Origin: Bacillota bacterium
GTDB taxonomy: Bacteria; Bacillota; UBA4882; UBA8346
Length of the DNA stretch: 64,000 nt
Reading direction: 5' to 3'
NCBI GenBank assembly: GCA_023429995.1
Contig: JAEZCE010000005.1
Coordinates: forward strand, 1 to 64,000
Shown: one piece after another, positions 25,274 to 33,817 of the stretch
Position numbering within the stretch: position 1 is the stretch's first letter
Layout: each line of letters starts with the position of its first letter
Notes under the pieces: generated by a model
Told to the model about the DNA's origin: nothing
Seen by the model: only the letters and a program-made list of their open reading frames with translations
The model's database searches: none
Made by a program: the position numbers and the translations under genes

Positions 25274-26347
25274 CTAATTCTGGTCAGCGGATTGCCGCTG
25301 ATTGATAAAAAGTGTCTGGGTAGGTAGGGCAAAGGAAATACCGCGAATTTCCAATTCTTTTTTCAGATTGAAGTTTACCTCTTGCTGGATATCCATATAC
25401 CGATTGAAATCGCTATCCAAAACGTAATAAGCGGTTTCAAATATTAAAGCAAAATCGCCATATGAAGCAAAATGAGCCCGATCGAAAAGAGTTTTCGGCA
25501 AAGTTTCAATGATCTTCCGGACTACCTGTGGAATCTCCCGGAGTTTTTCATCCGGGGTATTGTAAGTCACCCCGAATTTGAACAGCACTCTTCTTTGTTC
25601 CATCCGTTTATAATTTCGCACCCGTGAACTGGAAAGATCGGTGTTGGGAAAAACCAGTTGTTCTCCTCCCAAACTACGAATTCGTGTGGTTTTAATGCCG
25701 ATGTGCTCAACTGTGCCCATAAATTCGCCGACAACGATAAAATCTCCCAACTCAAACGGACGATCAAAAAATATCGTAAAGTAGTTGAACATATCGCCCA
25801 ATACGGTTTGGGACGCGAGAGCGACAGCGACGCCTCCGATTCCGAGACCGGTCATCAGAGCGGTTATTTTTATGCCGATGTTATCCAGGATGATGATGAC
25901 CGCTAAGGTCCAGATGATTAGCTGGATTACCGGCATAATTACTTTAATGAGTTGTTGTTTTGATAAGTCCAGGATTTTTCGTTTGAAAAAGAAATTCTTG
26001 ATACTGTAATCCAAAATGGATAATAAAAGTCTTACCCCGATCACAATGATCAATATTAATCCGGCGATATCGAACCATTTATTGAAAATCGGTTTTAATT
26101 GTAGTGTTTGGATGCTGATATAAATAAGTCCAAAATAAACTAATGGCAGCATCCGTTTTTCAATGATTTTTATAATAAAATCATCCAGCGTCGCTTCGGT
26201 TCGTTGGGCCCATTTTTTAAAACGGTTCAATATAATTCGTTTCAGGATCCGGATGATAATAATCCCCAAAATAACGATAGCCACCGCGATAAGATAATCC
26301 GAGACCGTATTGTGAAAGACTGTTTGATGAAGAAATTGATTGATCAT
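25274..26347 (-). CDS. MscS-family mechanosensitive ion channel
   Basis: This is a small-conductance mechanosensitive channel of 357 residues. Several N-terminal membrane helices are followed by the pore-lining helix region ALMTGLGIGGVAVALASQTV, then the beta domain FFDRPFELGDFIVVGEFMGT with VEHIGIKTTRIRSLGGEQLV, and a C-terminal cytoplasmic domain. ATG 26347 is preferred, 7 bases from AAAGGAG; the codon before it is a possible TTG start. It probably protects against hypo-osmotic shock. It is convergent to modC. Confidence 0.94.
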   Translation of the reverse strand: MINQFLHQTVFHNTVSDYLIAVAIVILGIIIIRILKRIILNRFKKWAQRTEATLDDFIIKIIEKRMLPLVYFGLIYISIQTLQLKPIFNKWFDIAGLILIIVIGVRLLLSILDYSIKNFFFKRKILDLSKQQLIKVIMPVIQLIIWTLAVIIILDNIGIKITALMTGLGIGGVAVALASQTVLGDMFNYFTIFFDRPFELGDFIVVGEFMGTVEHIGIKTTRIRSLGGEQLVFPNTDLSSSRVRNYKRMEQRRVLFKFGVTYNTPDEKLREIPQVVRKIIETLPKTLFDRAHFASYGDFALIFETAYYVLDSDFNRYMDIQQEVNFNLKKELEIRGISFALPTQTLFINQRQSADQN

Positions 26348-26492
26348 CAAATGCTCCTTTCTTCCAATAAAGTTTTTGATTCGTGAATCTCATTCACCAA
26401 TCTACGGATTATTTCTTTTCTTCGCTTCTTTCCGGATTTCCTGCATTAATTTTTTCCAAATATTAGGTTGGAGGAATCCAAAAACAAACGGT

Positions 26493-26706
26493 TCAGGCGG
26501 TCAAGCACAGAGAGAACAGGAAGATCAAAAAAAAACCACTGCCAGTGAAATACTGGTAATTGTTTCCGGCCTATCATGGGGATAAATTAAGAGTAATAGC
26601 GGTACCAGGATAAATCCTCCCCCGGCGCCAATCAAGGTTCCAAAGGTACCTACAAAAAATCCCAACGGGATTAACCATAAAAAGGGAATTAATTTTTTTA
26701 TCGGTT
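26493..26706 (-). pseudogene. TauE/SafE family permease remnant
   Basis: Reading the minus strand gives LIPFLWLIPLGFFVGTFGTL and IGAGGGFILVPLLLLIYPHD followed by TSISLAVVFF. This is the N-terminal hairpin of TauE/SafE (TSUP) sulfite/sulfonate exporters, normally about 250 residues. There is no proper start (a TAA lies four codons upstream), and the match stops after about 55 residues, then a TGA follows. It is a truncated remnant. It lies near the LysR/YeiH pair, whose family exporters handle related sulfur compounds. Confidence 0.75.
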
Positions 26707-26841
26707 CTTACAAAATGCTTGTCTGAAAATTGGAATCGCGTTGGAGGAATTTCTCGTTTTCAATTGATTTTGGAGTGATGGGAAGAGGAACTGATGGCAA
26801 AACTAAGGGAATGGATCAAGCCGGCTTTACTTTAACTGGAT

Positions 26842-26967
26842 TTAGTTACAAATCATTCGATGACCGCAAACCGGGCATTTTACCAGTGGACAAACATCTC
26901 CGCCTTTATGGGGAATCGTTTTGCCGCAAGATGGACAAACGAGTTTCGTTATTTTATGCTCCATCAT
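26842..26967 (-). CDS. 41-residue zinc-ribbon protein
   Basis: A short minus-strand gene starts at ATG 26967 (a second ATG follows) behind GGAAAGGTGA and ends at TAA 26842. The product has two CxxC knuckles, CPSCGKTIPHKGG and CPVCGHRM, plus two more cysteines (DVCP and the next-to-last residue), a compact zinc-ribbon pattern. Such tiny rubredoxin-like or zinc-ribbon proteins are easily missed. It lies upstream of the TauE/SafE remnant on the same strand. The function is unknown. Confidence 0.65.
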   Translation of the reverse strand: MMEHKITKLVCPSCGKTIPHKGGDVCPLVKCPVCGHRMICN

Positions 26968-27166
26968 ATTCACCTTTCCATGGGGTTTCTTAATGCTTTA
27001 TTGTATTTCATGAACATCAAGTTGGTTCCATAGAATGAAGGGGACTTCTCAGATCGCCCGGGAAGATCGAAGAAATCTCTCTGAAAACAAATCGGCGTAA
27101 CCTGGGAACCTTAGAAGCAGATTATCCCGGGAGCATGTTGAAAAAGGCGAATTGCTGAAGAATGAA
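26968..27166. other. Short gap with no supported gene
   Basis: Between the zinc-ribbon gene and the end of the LysR gene I see no frame with a ribosome site or recognisable motif, and no clear terminator. Confidence 0.5.
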
Positions 27167-28036
27167 TCATAACAGGCAGCTATCGATCAATTGGCGGAGG
27201 GGATCGGTCAGATATTTATTGCAGTGATAAATAATATGAAATTTGCGTTTAAACTCCATGCCGTCAATCTTGACAATATGAAGATCTCCGTCGGCAACCT
27301 CCTTGCTAACCAGCATTTGGGAGATTATGGTCACGCCGATTCCGGCCATAACGGCATTTTTTATACCTTCCGCATTATTACAAACCCAAGTAACCTCCCA
27401 GGGAATCCCGTGAGAGTTCATGACGCTGACGAACAGTTCCCGGGTGCCGCTTCCTTCCTCCCGTACAATAAATGCCAGGCTCGAAAGGTCTTTTTTTTCG
27501 ATAATCGGCTTGCTATAAAGCGGATGCGACTTTCCACAGACCAAAACCAATTGATCATCCATAAATGGAGTGGCCACGATATTCGGATGGTGGATATTTC
27601 CTTCCACCAATCCTAAATCCAGATCATTGGCGCAAATTTGATTTTCAATAACACTCGTATTATCGACCACTGCCTTAATCTGGATTTCCGGGTGTAGTCC
27701 GGCAAAATTTTTCGTAATGGCGCTTAACAGGCAAGCACCCACGGTTACGCTTGCTCCGATACGAATCCCATGGGTTATCCCGGACCCCCGTAATCTTTCC
27801 TCCATCTCATAAAATGAAAAAAGAATATGCCGCGCATAATCTTGCAATAGCCGGCCGGATTCGGTAATATAGAGCTTTTTGGAGAAACGTTCGAATAAAC
27901 GGACGCCAAAATCCTGCTCGATATTGGCAATGACTTGACTGACCGACGGCTGTGAAATACGGAGCCGTTCGGCTGCTGCCGTAATATTGTTGGTATCACA
28001 AACAGCGGAGAAAATTTCCAAATCCCGTAGAGTCAT
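27167..28036 (-). CDS. LysR-family transcriptional regulator
   Basis: This 289-residue LysR regulator starts MTLRDLEIFSAVCDTNNITA, with the helix-turn-helix AERLRISQPSVSQVIANIEQ and FGVRLFERFSKKLYITESG. A periplasmic-binding-protein-like effector domain follows (GIRIGASVTVGACLLSAI, and FIVREEGSGTRELF). ATG 28036 is supported by GGAG 8 bases before; the frame extends 30 codons upstream without a ribosome site. It is divergent from the YeiH-type exporter, the arrangement of YeiE/YeiH in enterobacteria, so it likely controls that gene in response to a small-molecule coinducer. Confidence 0.93.
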   Translation of the reverse strand: MTLRDLEIFSAVCDTNNITAAAERLRISQPSVSQVIANIEQDFGVRLFERFSKKLYITESGRLLQDYARHILFSFYEMEERLRGSGITHGIRIGASVTVGACLLSAITKNFAGLHPEIQIKAVVDNTSVIENQICANDLDLGLVEGNIHHPNIVATPFMDDQLVLVCGKSHPLYSKPIIEKKDLSSLAFIVREEGSGTRELFVSVMNSHGIPWEVTWVCNNAEGIKNAVMAGIGVTIISQMLVSKEVADGDLHIVKIDGMEFKRKFHIIYHCNKYLTDPLRQLIDSCLL

Positions 28037-28157
28037 AGGTTTACTCCAATACATAGGTTTTTGATTATGAAGTTTATAACTATAATAGTATTTTACATAT
28101 ATATTCCTTTCAATTATTATAAACATTGTTCAATTAAATTACAACAGGAGTGAAAAC
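28037..28157. promoter_or_regulatory. Divergent lysR/yeiH-like promoter region
   Basis: The 121-bp intergenic region is AT-rich and carries an inverted pair GTTTATAA (28072-28079) and TTATAAAC (28117-28124), plus a TATAAT at 28080-28085. LysR regulators usually bind such dyads between divergent genes; assignment of exact promoters is uncertain. AGGAG stands before the exporter start. Confidence 0.45.
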
Positions 28158-29180
28158 ATGGAACTTCAGACCCATCAATCATCAACCAACGTCCGAACTG
28201 TTTTTGGATGGATACTCATTTTGGTATTGGTCCTTGGCTACATAGCCATTTTACTTTCTAATTTACCCGGACTGAAAATTGCCGGGCCGATGATTATCGG
28301 AATTTTTATCGGATTAATCTTAAACCTGATCCTGGGCACCCGAACAGCCTGGAACCAGGGGCTTGATTTTACGGCTAAGTACTATTTGCGCGCCGGTATT
28401 ATTTTGATGGGATTCCGTCTTAATATTATGGATATCCTGCACGGCGGCATCCACATTATGATCGCCGACATCTTGATGATCACTTTCACCCTTTGCGTGA
28501 TGTTTTATTTAAGCCGTAAACTCGGTGTGGATGAACAAACCGGTTTTCTGGTTTCGGTGGGAACGGCCGTCTGTGGCGCTGCTGCGATTATGGCTGCGGC
28601 AAGCGTCAATAAAGCCAGCAAAGCTAAACAGGGTGTTTGCGTATCCATCGTTGCCATTCTTGGAACTATCTTTGCCACCGGCTATATCTTTCTTACTCCG
28701 GTATTACTCCATTTTATGAACATGCATCAGCTCAGCGGGATTATCGGAGTATCCTTGGAGGAAATAGCCCATGTTGTAGCGGCCGGTTCGGTGCTTCCGG
28801 CGGCATATGCCAATAATGCGCTGATCACAAAGCTTGGACGAGTTATTTTACTTGTCTTGGTTATTTTGGCGCTTGATTTGATGATGAACATCGAAGAACG
28901 TAAAAAAAGCGGGGGCCGTGTAAAAGTACAGTTTCCCTTGTTCGTTCTAGGATTCCTGGGAGTTAGCGTTCTCAATTCAATAGGAATCGTCCCCAAGACG
29001 ATAGTCACCGGATTGCTTTATATTAGCCAGTTATTGCTGGCGGCCTCGATGATCGCCATTGGTCTCAACCTCAAAATGGCCGATTTTCGTAAAGAAGGAT
29101 TCCGCCCCATTCTGCTGGGCATCATCGGATTTGCTTGTATTTTTATTTTGACGCCGCTTTTTCTGTATCTGTTTAAATAA
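28158..29180 (+). CDS. YeiH/UPF0324 family putative sulfate exporter
   Basis: This 340-residue polytopic membrane protein has roughly ten helices. It matches the YeiH/UPF0324 family: GPMIIGIFIGLILNLILGTR, the RAGIILMGFRLN segment, VGTAVCGAAAIMAAASVNKA, and the EIAHVVAAGSVLP motif. Members are annotated as sulfate or sulfonate exporters, but few are tested. It is divergent from a LysR regulator. Its stop codon abuts the truncated pyrK remnant, marking a rearrangement junction. Confidence 0.92.
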   Translation: MELQTHQSSTNVRTVFGWILILVLVLGYIAILLSNLPGLKIAGPMIIGIFIGLILNLILGTRTAWNQGLDFTAKYYLRAGIILMGFRLNIMDILHGGIHIMIADILMITFTLCVMFYLSRKLGVDEQTGFLVSVGTAVCGAAAIMAAASVNKASKAKQGVCVSIVAILGTIFATGYIFLTPVLLHFMNMHQLSGIIGVSLEEIAHVVAAGSVLPAAYANNALITKLGRVILLVLVILALDLMMNIEERKKSGGRVKVQFPLFVLGFLGVSVLNSIGIVPKTIVTGLLYISQLLLAASMIAIGLNLKMADFRKEGFRPILLGIIGFACIFILTPLFLYLFK

Positions 29181-29181
29181 T

Positions 29182-29367
29182 AAAGTCGCCTCCATTGCCG
29201 CCCGAGAAACCATCCCCTGTCAAGTGCTGATGGAGGAAAAGATGGGCTGTGGCGTAGGAGCTTGCCATGTCTGCGTATGTAAAACAAAGCAACCGGACGG
29301 AAGCACCATCCCATCAAGGATTTGTTCTGATGGACCCATCTTTGATGCCGAAAGGGTGGTGTTTTAG
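29182..29367 (+). pseudogene. pyrK: pyrK 3' remnant (dihydroorotate dehydrogenase electron-transfer subunit)
   Basis: Immediately after the exporter stop, one frame reads KVASIAARETIPCQVLMEEK, then MGCGVGACHVCVCKTK and RICSDGPIFDAERVVF before TAG 29365-29367. This is the C-terminal Fe-S segment of PyrK, with four cysteines in the ferredoxin-like pattern. The flavin and NAD domains (about 190 residues) are missing, so it cannot function as an electron-transfer subunit. The stop meets ATG of pyrD at 29368, the normal pyrK-pyrD arrangement. Confidence 0.9.
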
Positions 29368-30188
29368 ATGCCGGATCTGAAAGTTAACATCGCCGGAGTG
29401 GAGTTTAAAAACCCAATCATTGTTGCCAGCGGGTTTTATGGATACAGCCAGGAATATCAAAGGTTTTATCCTTTGAGCCGGTTGGGGGGTGTAACCCTCA
29501 ACGGTACGACGTTCGGAGCCAAAGAAGGAAGCCCCACGCCCCGAATTGCCGAAGCGCCCTCGGGCGTATTAAGCAATACCGGCATGCCGAATCCGGGCGT
29601 TCTGGCCGCCGGAACTGCCTTGGATTTTTCCAAAATTGCCGGGGCAGTCTTGGATAGTTGCGTGGACATGATTGAAGCCAATCTGGCGGCGGCCAATATG
29701 GAAAATGGCGGGATTCCTTTTGGCGCCGATGCGAAAAGTATCGAATCCGCCGTAAAAAATATCAGGCTGATCTGCAAGAAAAAATTAATTGTGAAACTGC
29801 CGCCCAATTTGACTCAAGTTGCGGAGCTTGCCAAAGCGGTCGAAGGAGCGGGCGCCGATGCCCTTTCCTTAATCGGCACTGTTTTTGGCATGCGCATTGA
29901 TGTGAAAACGAGGCGGCCTATCGGGTCCGGCCATTTTTCCCCTTGCTTTACGAATGGTCTGGCAAGCGGGTAATGCCGTAAAAATACCCGTAATCGGGAT
30001 TGGTGGTGTCAGCCGCTGGCAGGATGCAGCCGAAATGTTTTGCAGGGGCTAAAGCCGTGGAAGTTGGGTCGGCTCTGTTTCCCGATCCCATGGCTCCGGT
30101 GCGGATTATCGATGGGTTGGCCGTTTATTTAGGGGATAACAATTTAAACAGTGTTTCCCAACTATCCGGTAAAATGGAATGCTGGTAA
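29368..30188 (+). pseudogene. pyrD: pyrD pseudogene (dihydroorotate dehydrogenase, class 1B)
   Basis: The first 190 codons are normal PyrD: NPIIVASGFYGYSQEYQRFY, LSNTGMPNPGV, IVKLPPNLTQV and GMRIDVKTRRPI. After about 29935 the frame is lost and a short stretch (roughly the GGLSGP loop) is missing. The next frame reads PLALRMVWQAGNAVKIPVIG and GIGGVSRWQDAAEMF until TAA. A second shift near 30045 restores AKAVEVGSALFPDPMAPVRI to the end at 30188. Two frameshifts plus the truncated pyrK make this a dead locus. Another dihydroorotate dehydrogenase or uptake of pyrimidines must serve the cell. Confidence 0.9.
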
Positions 30189-30194
30189 AGAATG

Positions 30195-30233
30195 AAAAGA
30201 CTGTCTCCATTGCTTTTCCGAGACAGTCTTTTT
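30195..30233 (+). terminator. Intrinsic terminator after the pyrD remnant
   Basis: AAAAGACTGTCTC (30195-30207) and GAGACAGTCTTTTT (30220-30233) form a long perfect stem with a T tract on the plus strand. The matching A tract on the other side could make it bidirectional. Confidence 0.85.
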
Positions 30234-30689
30234 AGCGTACTGGTTCGTGCAATCGCGGGTTAAAATCTATTGTCAGTTGAGATACTTTTTAAAATTTCAA
30301 GGAGTTCTCTATCACTAAGGCCTCAGCCCCGACTGGGATTGCCTGTTCTCCAAAGAAGCCATGAAAAAAACAAAACATTTTCCTCCACCAAATTCCAAGC
30401 AGGATTATGATGCCTGTTACGGAATATGTCTATAGATCTCATCAGCATATTCCGCGGCATTGGAATGAAATGCATTTTGATTCGCACACCGAATCATCAT
30501 AACTTTTCACCGGTTCATAATTGTTATTCCCACAAGATTGCTGTCTCCATTGTGATACTGGTAAATATGGGTTGTAGATTTACAGTAGGTAACCGGTAAA
30601 AATTGAGGTTGTTTGAAGTTTAAGGATTTGTTACTAAACAGGATTCTAGGGGATTTTGTCGAAATATAAAACTCTTCGCAGGCCAGTGA
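30234..30689. other. Gap with no supported gene
   Basis: I see no frame with a ribosome site or known motif here. It separates the dead pyr genes from the MITE-like element and the PRPP-synthetase-like gene. Confidence 0.5.
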
Positions 30690-30797
30690 CTAGTAGGGCG
30701 TATCGTAAATAAATAGTAATCAGAAATGGGGAAGATACGCTCTACTTAAGTAAAACGTTCACAATCAATGAGTAGTTATTTAGAGAACGTTTTACTA
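30690..30797 (+). repeat. Two-hairpin MITE-like repeat, left copy
   Basis: The element consists of two hairpins side by side: TAGGGCGTATC with GATACGCTCTA, and AGTAAAACGTTC with GAACGTTTTACT, beginning at ACTAGTAG and ending in TTTACTAG. A near-identical copy lies inverted at 34318-34426. It has no coding capacity. The short length, terminal ACTAG-type ends and inverted pair suggest a non-autonomous mobile repeat. Confidence 0.85.
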
Positions 30798-30849
30798 GAG
30801 AATCGAACAGCAAAGAAATTGACTGACAATCGTGAAAGAGGAGTATGCA

Positions 30850-32046
30850 ATGAACTCAATTGATGAGTTAGGGAAAAAGTTTCAGATCGTTCCTGTGGGA
30901 CCACTCGGAATAATTGCATTAGACGGAAGTAAGGAACTTGTAGGTTTAATCAATGATTTTATATTGCGACGACGTTTGGAATTTATCCAAAAAAACGCGG
31001 ACAGCCTTCCTTTCGTGGGTTTTATTCGAGATTCATTCCTCGTTAATTGCAATTGCACCCGTTTTGCAAATGGTGAAGGCAAAGCACAGCTGTGTGCGAC
31101 GGTTCGTGGTTACGATATTTATATCATTGCCGATGTCGGTAACTATAACTGTAAATATAATCTTTTCGGGATGGAACACCCCATGAGTCCGGATGACCAC
31201 TTCCAGGACATTAAACGGACAATTGCGGCGATTGCGGGTAAGGCAAAACATCTTACGGTTATCATGCCGATGCTTTACGAGGGGCGCCAACATAAGAGAC
31301 AATCCCGGGAGTCGCTGGATTGTGCGATTGCATTGCAAGAGTTAGCTAATTTAGGTGTCGATAATATCATTACTTTTGACGCTCATGATCCCAGAGTGAA
31401 TAATGCGGTGCCGTTAAAAAGTTTTGAGAACCTCCATTCTTCCTATCAGATTATCAAAGCCCTGTTGAAAACCGAAAAGGACTTGGAAATCAATAAATCC
31501 AAGATGTTAGTGGTCAGCCCGGATGAAGGGGCCATGGAACGCGCTTTATATTACGCAAGCATTCTTGGCCTTGATTTAAGTCTTTTTTATAAAAGACGTG
31601 ATTACAGCAGGGTTGTAAACGGTAAAAATCCTATTGCGAAACATGAATTCTTGGGTGATGATGTTACCGGTAAAGATGTATTGATTATTGATGATATGCT
31701 GTCATCCGGGGAATCAATTTTAGACATTGCCCGAGAACTCAAAAAAAGGAAAGCCAACCGGATCTTTATCGCTGTTACTTTTGCCTTATTTACCGAAGGA
31801 ATCGAAGAGTTTGAAGAGTGTTACAAGCAGGGGATTTTTAACCGGCTTTATGGTACCAACTTGACCTATCGCCGGGAAGAATTGCTTCAAAAATCCTGGT
31901 ATGTGGATGTGAATATGTCTGAGTTTTTAGCCCATTTAATTGATATGCTGAATTTGGATCAATCCATTAGTTCTTTGTTTAATCCTTCGGAAAAGATTCA
32001 TAAACTGTTGACTAATTATCGTGCCCAACAGACGCAACAGCAGTGA
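30850..32046 (+). CDS. prs: Ribose-phosphate pyrophosphokinase-like protein
   Basis: The 398-residue product belongs to the PRPP synthetase / phosphoribosyltransferase-fold group and probably makes PRPP from ribose-5-phosphate and ATP for nucleotide synthesis. Visible are CNCTRFANGEGKAQL, the catalytic-region PMLYEGRQHKRQSRESLDCA, ITFDAHDP, VVSPDEGAMERA, and the PRPP loop DVLIIDDMLSSGESI. It is longer than standard Prs (about 315) and represents the long clostridial type, so substrate details may differ. ATG 30850 stands behind GAGGAG. A terminator follows. Confidence 0.88.
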   Translation: MNSIDELGKKFQIVPVGPLGIIALDGSKELVGLINDFILRRRLEFIQKNADSLPFVGFIRDSFLVNCNCTRFANGEGKAQLCATVRGYDIYIIADVGNYNCKYNLFGMEHPMSPDDHFQDIKRTIAAIAGKAKHLTVIMPMLYEGRQHKRQSRESLDCAIALQELANLGVDNIITFDAHDPRVNNAVPLKSFENLHSSYQIIKALLKTEKDLEINKSKMLVVSPDEGAMERALYYASILGLDLSLFYKRRDYSRVVNGKNPIAKHEFLGDDVTGKDVLIIDDMLSSGESILDIARELKKRKANRIFIAVTFALFTEGIEEFEECYKQGIFNRLYGTNLTYRREELLQKSWYVDVNMSEFLAHLIDMLNLDQSISSLFNPSEKIHKLLTNYRAQQTQQQ

Positions 32047-32066
32047 ATGGAATATCGCGCTAAATA

Positions 32067-32103
32067 TTAAGAAAGCCGCGGCAAGACCGTGGCTTTCTTA
32101 ATA
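32067..32103 (+). terminator. Intrinsic terminator of the prs-like gene
   Basis: ATTAAGAAAGCC.CGG and CCG.GGCTTTCTTAAT (about 32066-32103) form a long stem with a short CAAGA loop, directly after the stop at 32046. The symmetrical A/T flanks could also stop abrB transcripts arriving from the other strand. Confidence 0.8.
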
Positions 32104-32181
32104 TTTATGACATTACTCCTACAGTTTGGGTCGATACGTTTTACAAAAAAAGATATTCAAATTTCCCCGGTGTTCAATCAA

Positions 32182-32433
32182 TCAGAATTCACGTTTAACT
32201 TGCTCCAGGCAATTGAAACAAACATTTTTTCCGGAAATCATCTTACCCCCACCCATATCACCGCACAAAATACAGCCGGGTGTATACTTTTTTAGAACAA
32301 TCGATGTATTCTCTTCATCAACGAAAATTTCCAACGGTTCTTTAATGGCAATATAGAGCTGTTCTCTTGTTTCTTTGGGAATAACGATCCGGCCTAGGTC
32401 ATCTAGTTTACGAACAATTCCTGTTGTTTTCAT
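32182..32433 (-). CDS. AbrB/SpoVT-type transcriptional regulator
   Basis: This 83-residue protein has a swapped-hairpin AbrB DNA-binding domain (VRKLDDLGRIVIPKETREQL, LEIFVDEENTSIVLKKY) and a C-terminal cysteine pair set, CILCGD and CFNC, common in clostridial AbrB proteins. It is a likely transition-state or sporulation-linked regulator. It is convergent with the prs-like gene and divergent from the ketopantoate reductase gene. Confidence 0.93.
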   Translation of the reverse strand: MKTTGIVRKLDDLGRIVIPKETREQLYIAIKEPLEIFVDEENTSIVLKKYTPGCILCGDMGGGKMISGKNVCFNCLEQVKREF

Positions 32434-32668
32434 GGCCCCTCACTTATCTTTGTGGATTTTCTTAGAATTAATTTTTAGTTTCTTTTTTTTCAAGCCAAAT
32501 CCTGCTGCTGATTTTTTCGTTAACATTAACTTTAGGTAAAAAAAGCCAGGAATTGTTCATATCTCAGCGAAATATATCAGGGATTGTCCTTGATAATTCA
32601 GATCACGCCATTTTTGTTAGCTTTTCAAAGATAATCAATAAAATCCATCAAAGGAGGCATATGGGAAA

Positions 32669-33586
32669 ATGATCCGTAAGGTATATATATCTGGGCTTGG
32701 CGCGATTGGAAGCGCTTATGCCAGCAGGTTATATGATTATAGTCCCGACATCATAACGGTGATTGCCGATTCGGCGCGGGTTAAAAAGTATCAAAAAAAC
32801 GGTGTAACGGTTAATGGTAAGGCCTATCCTTTTCGATACTGTGAGCCGGGAACTTCGACGGAGACTGCGGACCTAATCTTGATTGCAGTCAAACAGCACC
32901 ATCTTGAGCAGTGTATCAAAGATATCGAGGGTTTTGTTGGAGAAGGTACGGTTATTCTTTCCTTGCTCAATGGGATTACCAGTGAAGAAAAAATTGGCCA
33001 AAGATGTGGTCGGGATAAACTGCTTTTATCTTTTGTAGTGGGTACCGATGCGGTTCGTGAAGGGACTTATACTCATTTTTCAAATATTGGGAAAATTGTA
33101 TTCGGCGAGGCCCAAAATACAAATTATTCTCCAAAAGTTAAGGCGGTGCAAGAATTATTTGACCATGCCCAAATCCCTTACAGCATCCCGGAAGATATGC
33201 AACGCGAACTTTGGTGGAAGTTTATGATGAATGTTGGTGTTAACCAAATTTCGGCCATATTAAGGGCCCCTTACGGGACCTTTCAAAAAATCGGCGAAGC
33301 CCGCGAGTTGATGGAGATGGCATCCAGAGAAGTTCTCTCTTTGGCTGAAAAAAAAGGAATTCAGCTCGTCCCGGAGGATATTCAAAGATATATTGCCGTG
33401 CTGGACACCTTATCCCCTGATGGGAAAACATCAATGTTACAAGATATTGAAGCCGGGCGTAAAACGGAAGTAGAGATTTTTGCGGGGACAGTTAATGCTC
33501 TCGGCAGCGAATACGGCGTGGCAACTCCGGTAAATCAGGTGTTGTACCGAATGATACGGACCTTAGAGTTGCAATGTAAAGAGTAA
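32669..33586 (+). CDS. Ketopantoate reductase (2-dehydropantoate 2-reductase) family protein
   Basis: This NADPH-dependent reductase of 305 residues resembles PanE/ApbA, which makes pantoate for coenzyme A. The N-terminal Rossmann motif is GLGAIGSAYASRL; the middle holds AVKQHHLEQC and LSLLNGITSEEKIGQ; the C-terminal helical domain has ELWWKFMMNVGVNQISA and SMLQDIEAGRKTEVEIFAG. AAAGGAGG lies 11 bases upstream of ATG 32669. No panB/panC lies nearby, and paralogues of PanE act on other 2-oxo acids, so the exact substrate is open. Confidence 0.88.
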   Translation: MIRKVYISGLGAIGSAYASRLYDYSPDIITVIADSARVKKYQKNGVTVNGKAYPFRYCEPGTSTETADLILIAVKQHHLEQCIKDIEGFVGEGTVILSLLNGITSEEKIGQRCGRDKLLLSFVVGTDAVREGTYTHFSNIGKIVFGEAQNTNYSPKVKAVQELFDHAQIPYSIPEDMQRELWWKFMMNVGVNQISAILRAPYGTFQKIGEARELMEMASREVLSLAEKKGIQLVPEDIQRYIAVLDTLSPDGKTSMLQDIEAGRKTEVEIFAGTVNALGSEYGVATPVNQVLYRMIRTLELQCKE

Positions 33587-33589
33587 ATG

Positions 33590-33630
33590 AAACGCCCTCC
33601 GAATTTTAAATTCACGGAGGGCGTTTTATT
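33590..33630 (+). terminator. Intrinsic terminator after the reductase gene
   Basis: AAACGCCCTCCG and CGGAGGGCGTTT pair perfectly around an AT-rich loop and are followed by TTATTT. It lies 4 bases after the stop codon at 33586. Confidence 0.9.
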
Positions 33631-33817
33631 TGGCAATGCTCGTGGATAATACGGATAAAATGAATTGCCTTCGATACGAAAAATTGGCTTAAATTGTAAT
33701 ATTTGAGGATAAAAAATTTGACAAAATACGATACTATATATAAATACATTTGACGGTGGGTGTCCCGCCCACTTTGAAATTAAAAAAAAGGAGGTGAAAG
33801 CGCTTGGACGCGAAAAT

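Noticed and set aside
26730..26993. 87-codon plus-strand frame
   Set aside because: It is the reverse of the zinc-ribbon gene and adjacent non-coding DNA.
27191..27616. 141-codon plus-strand frame
   Set aside because: It is antisense to a well-defined LysR gene.
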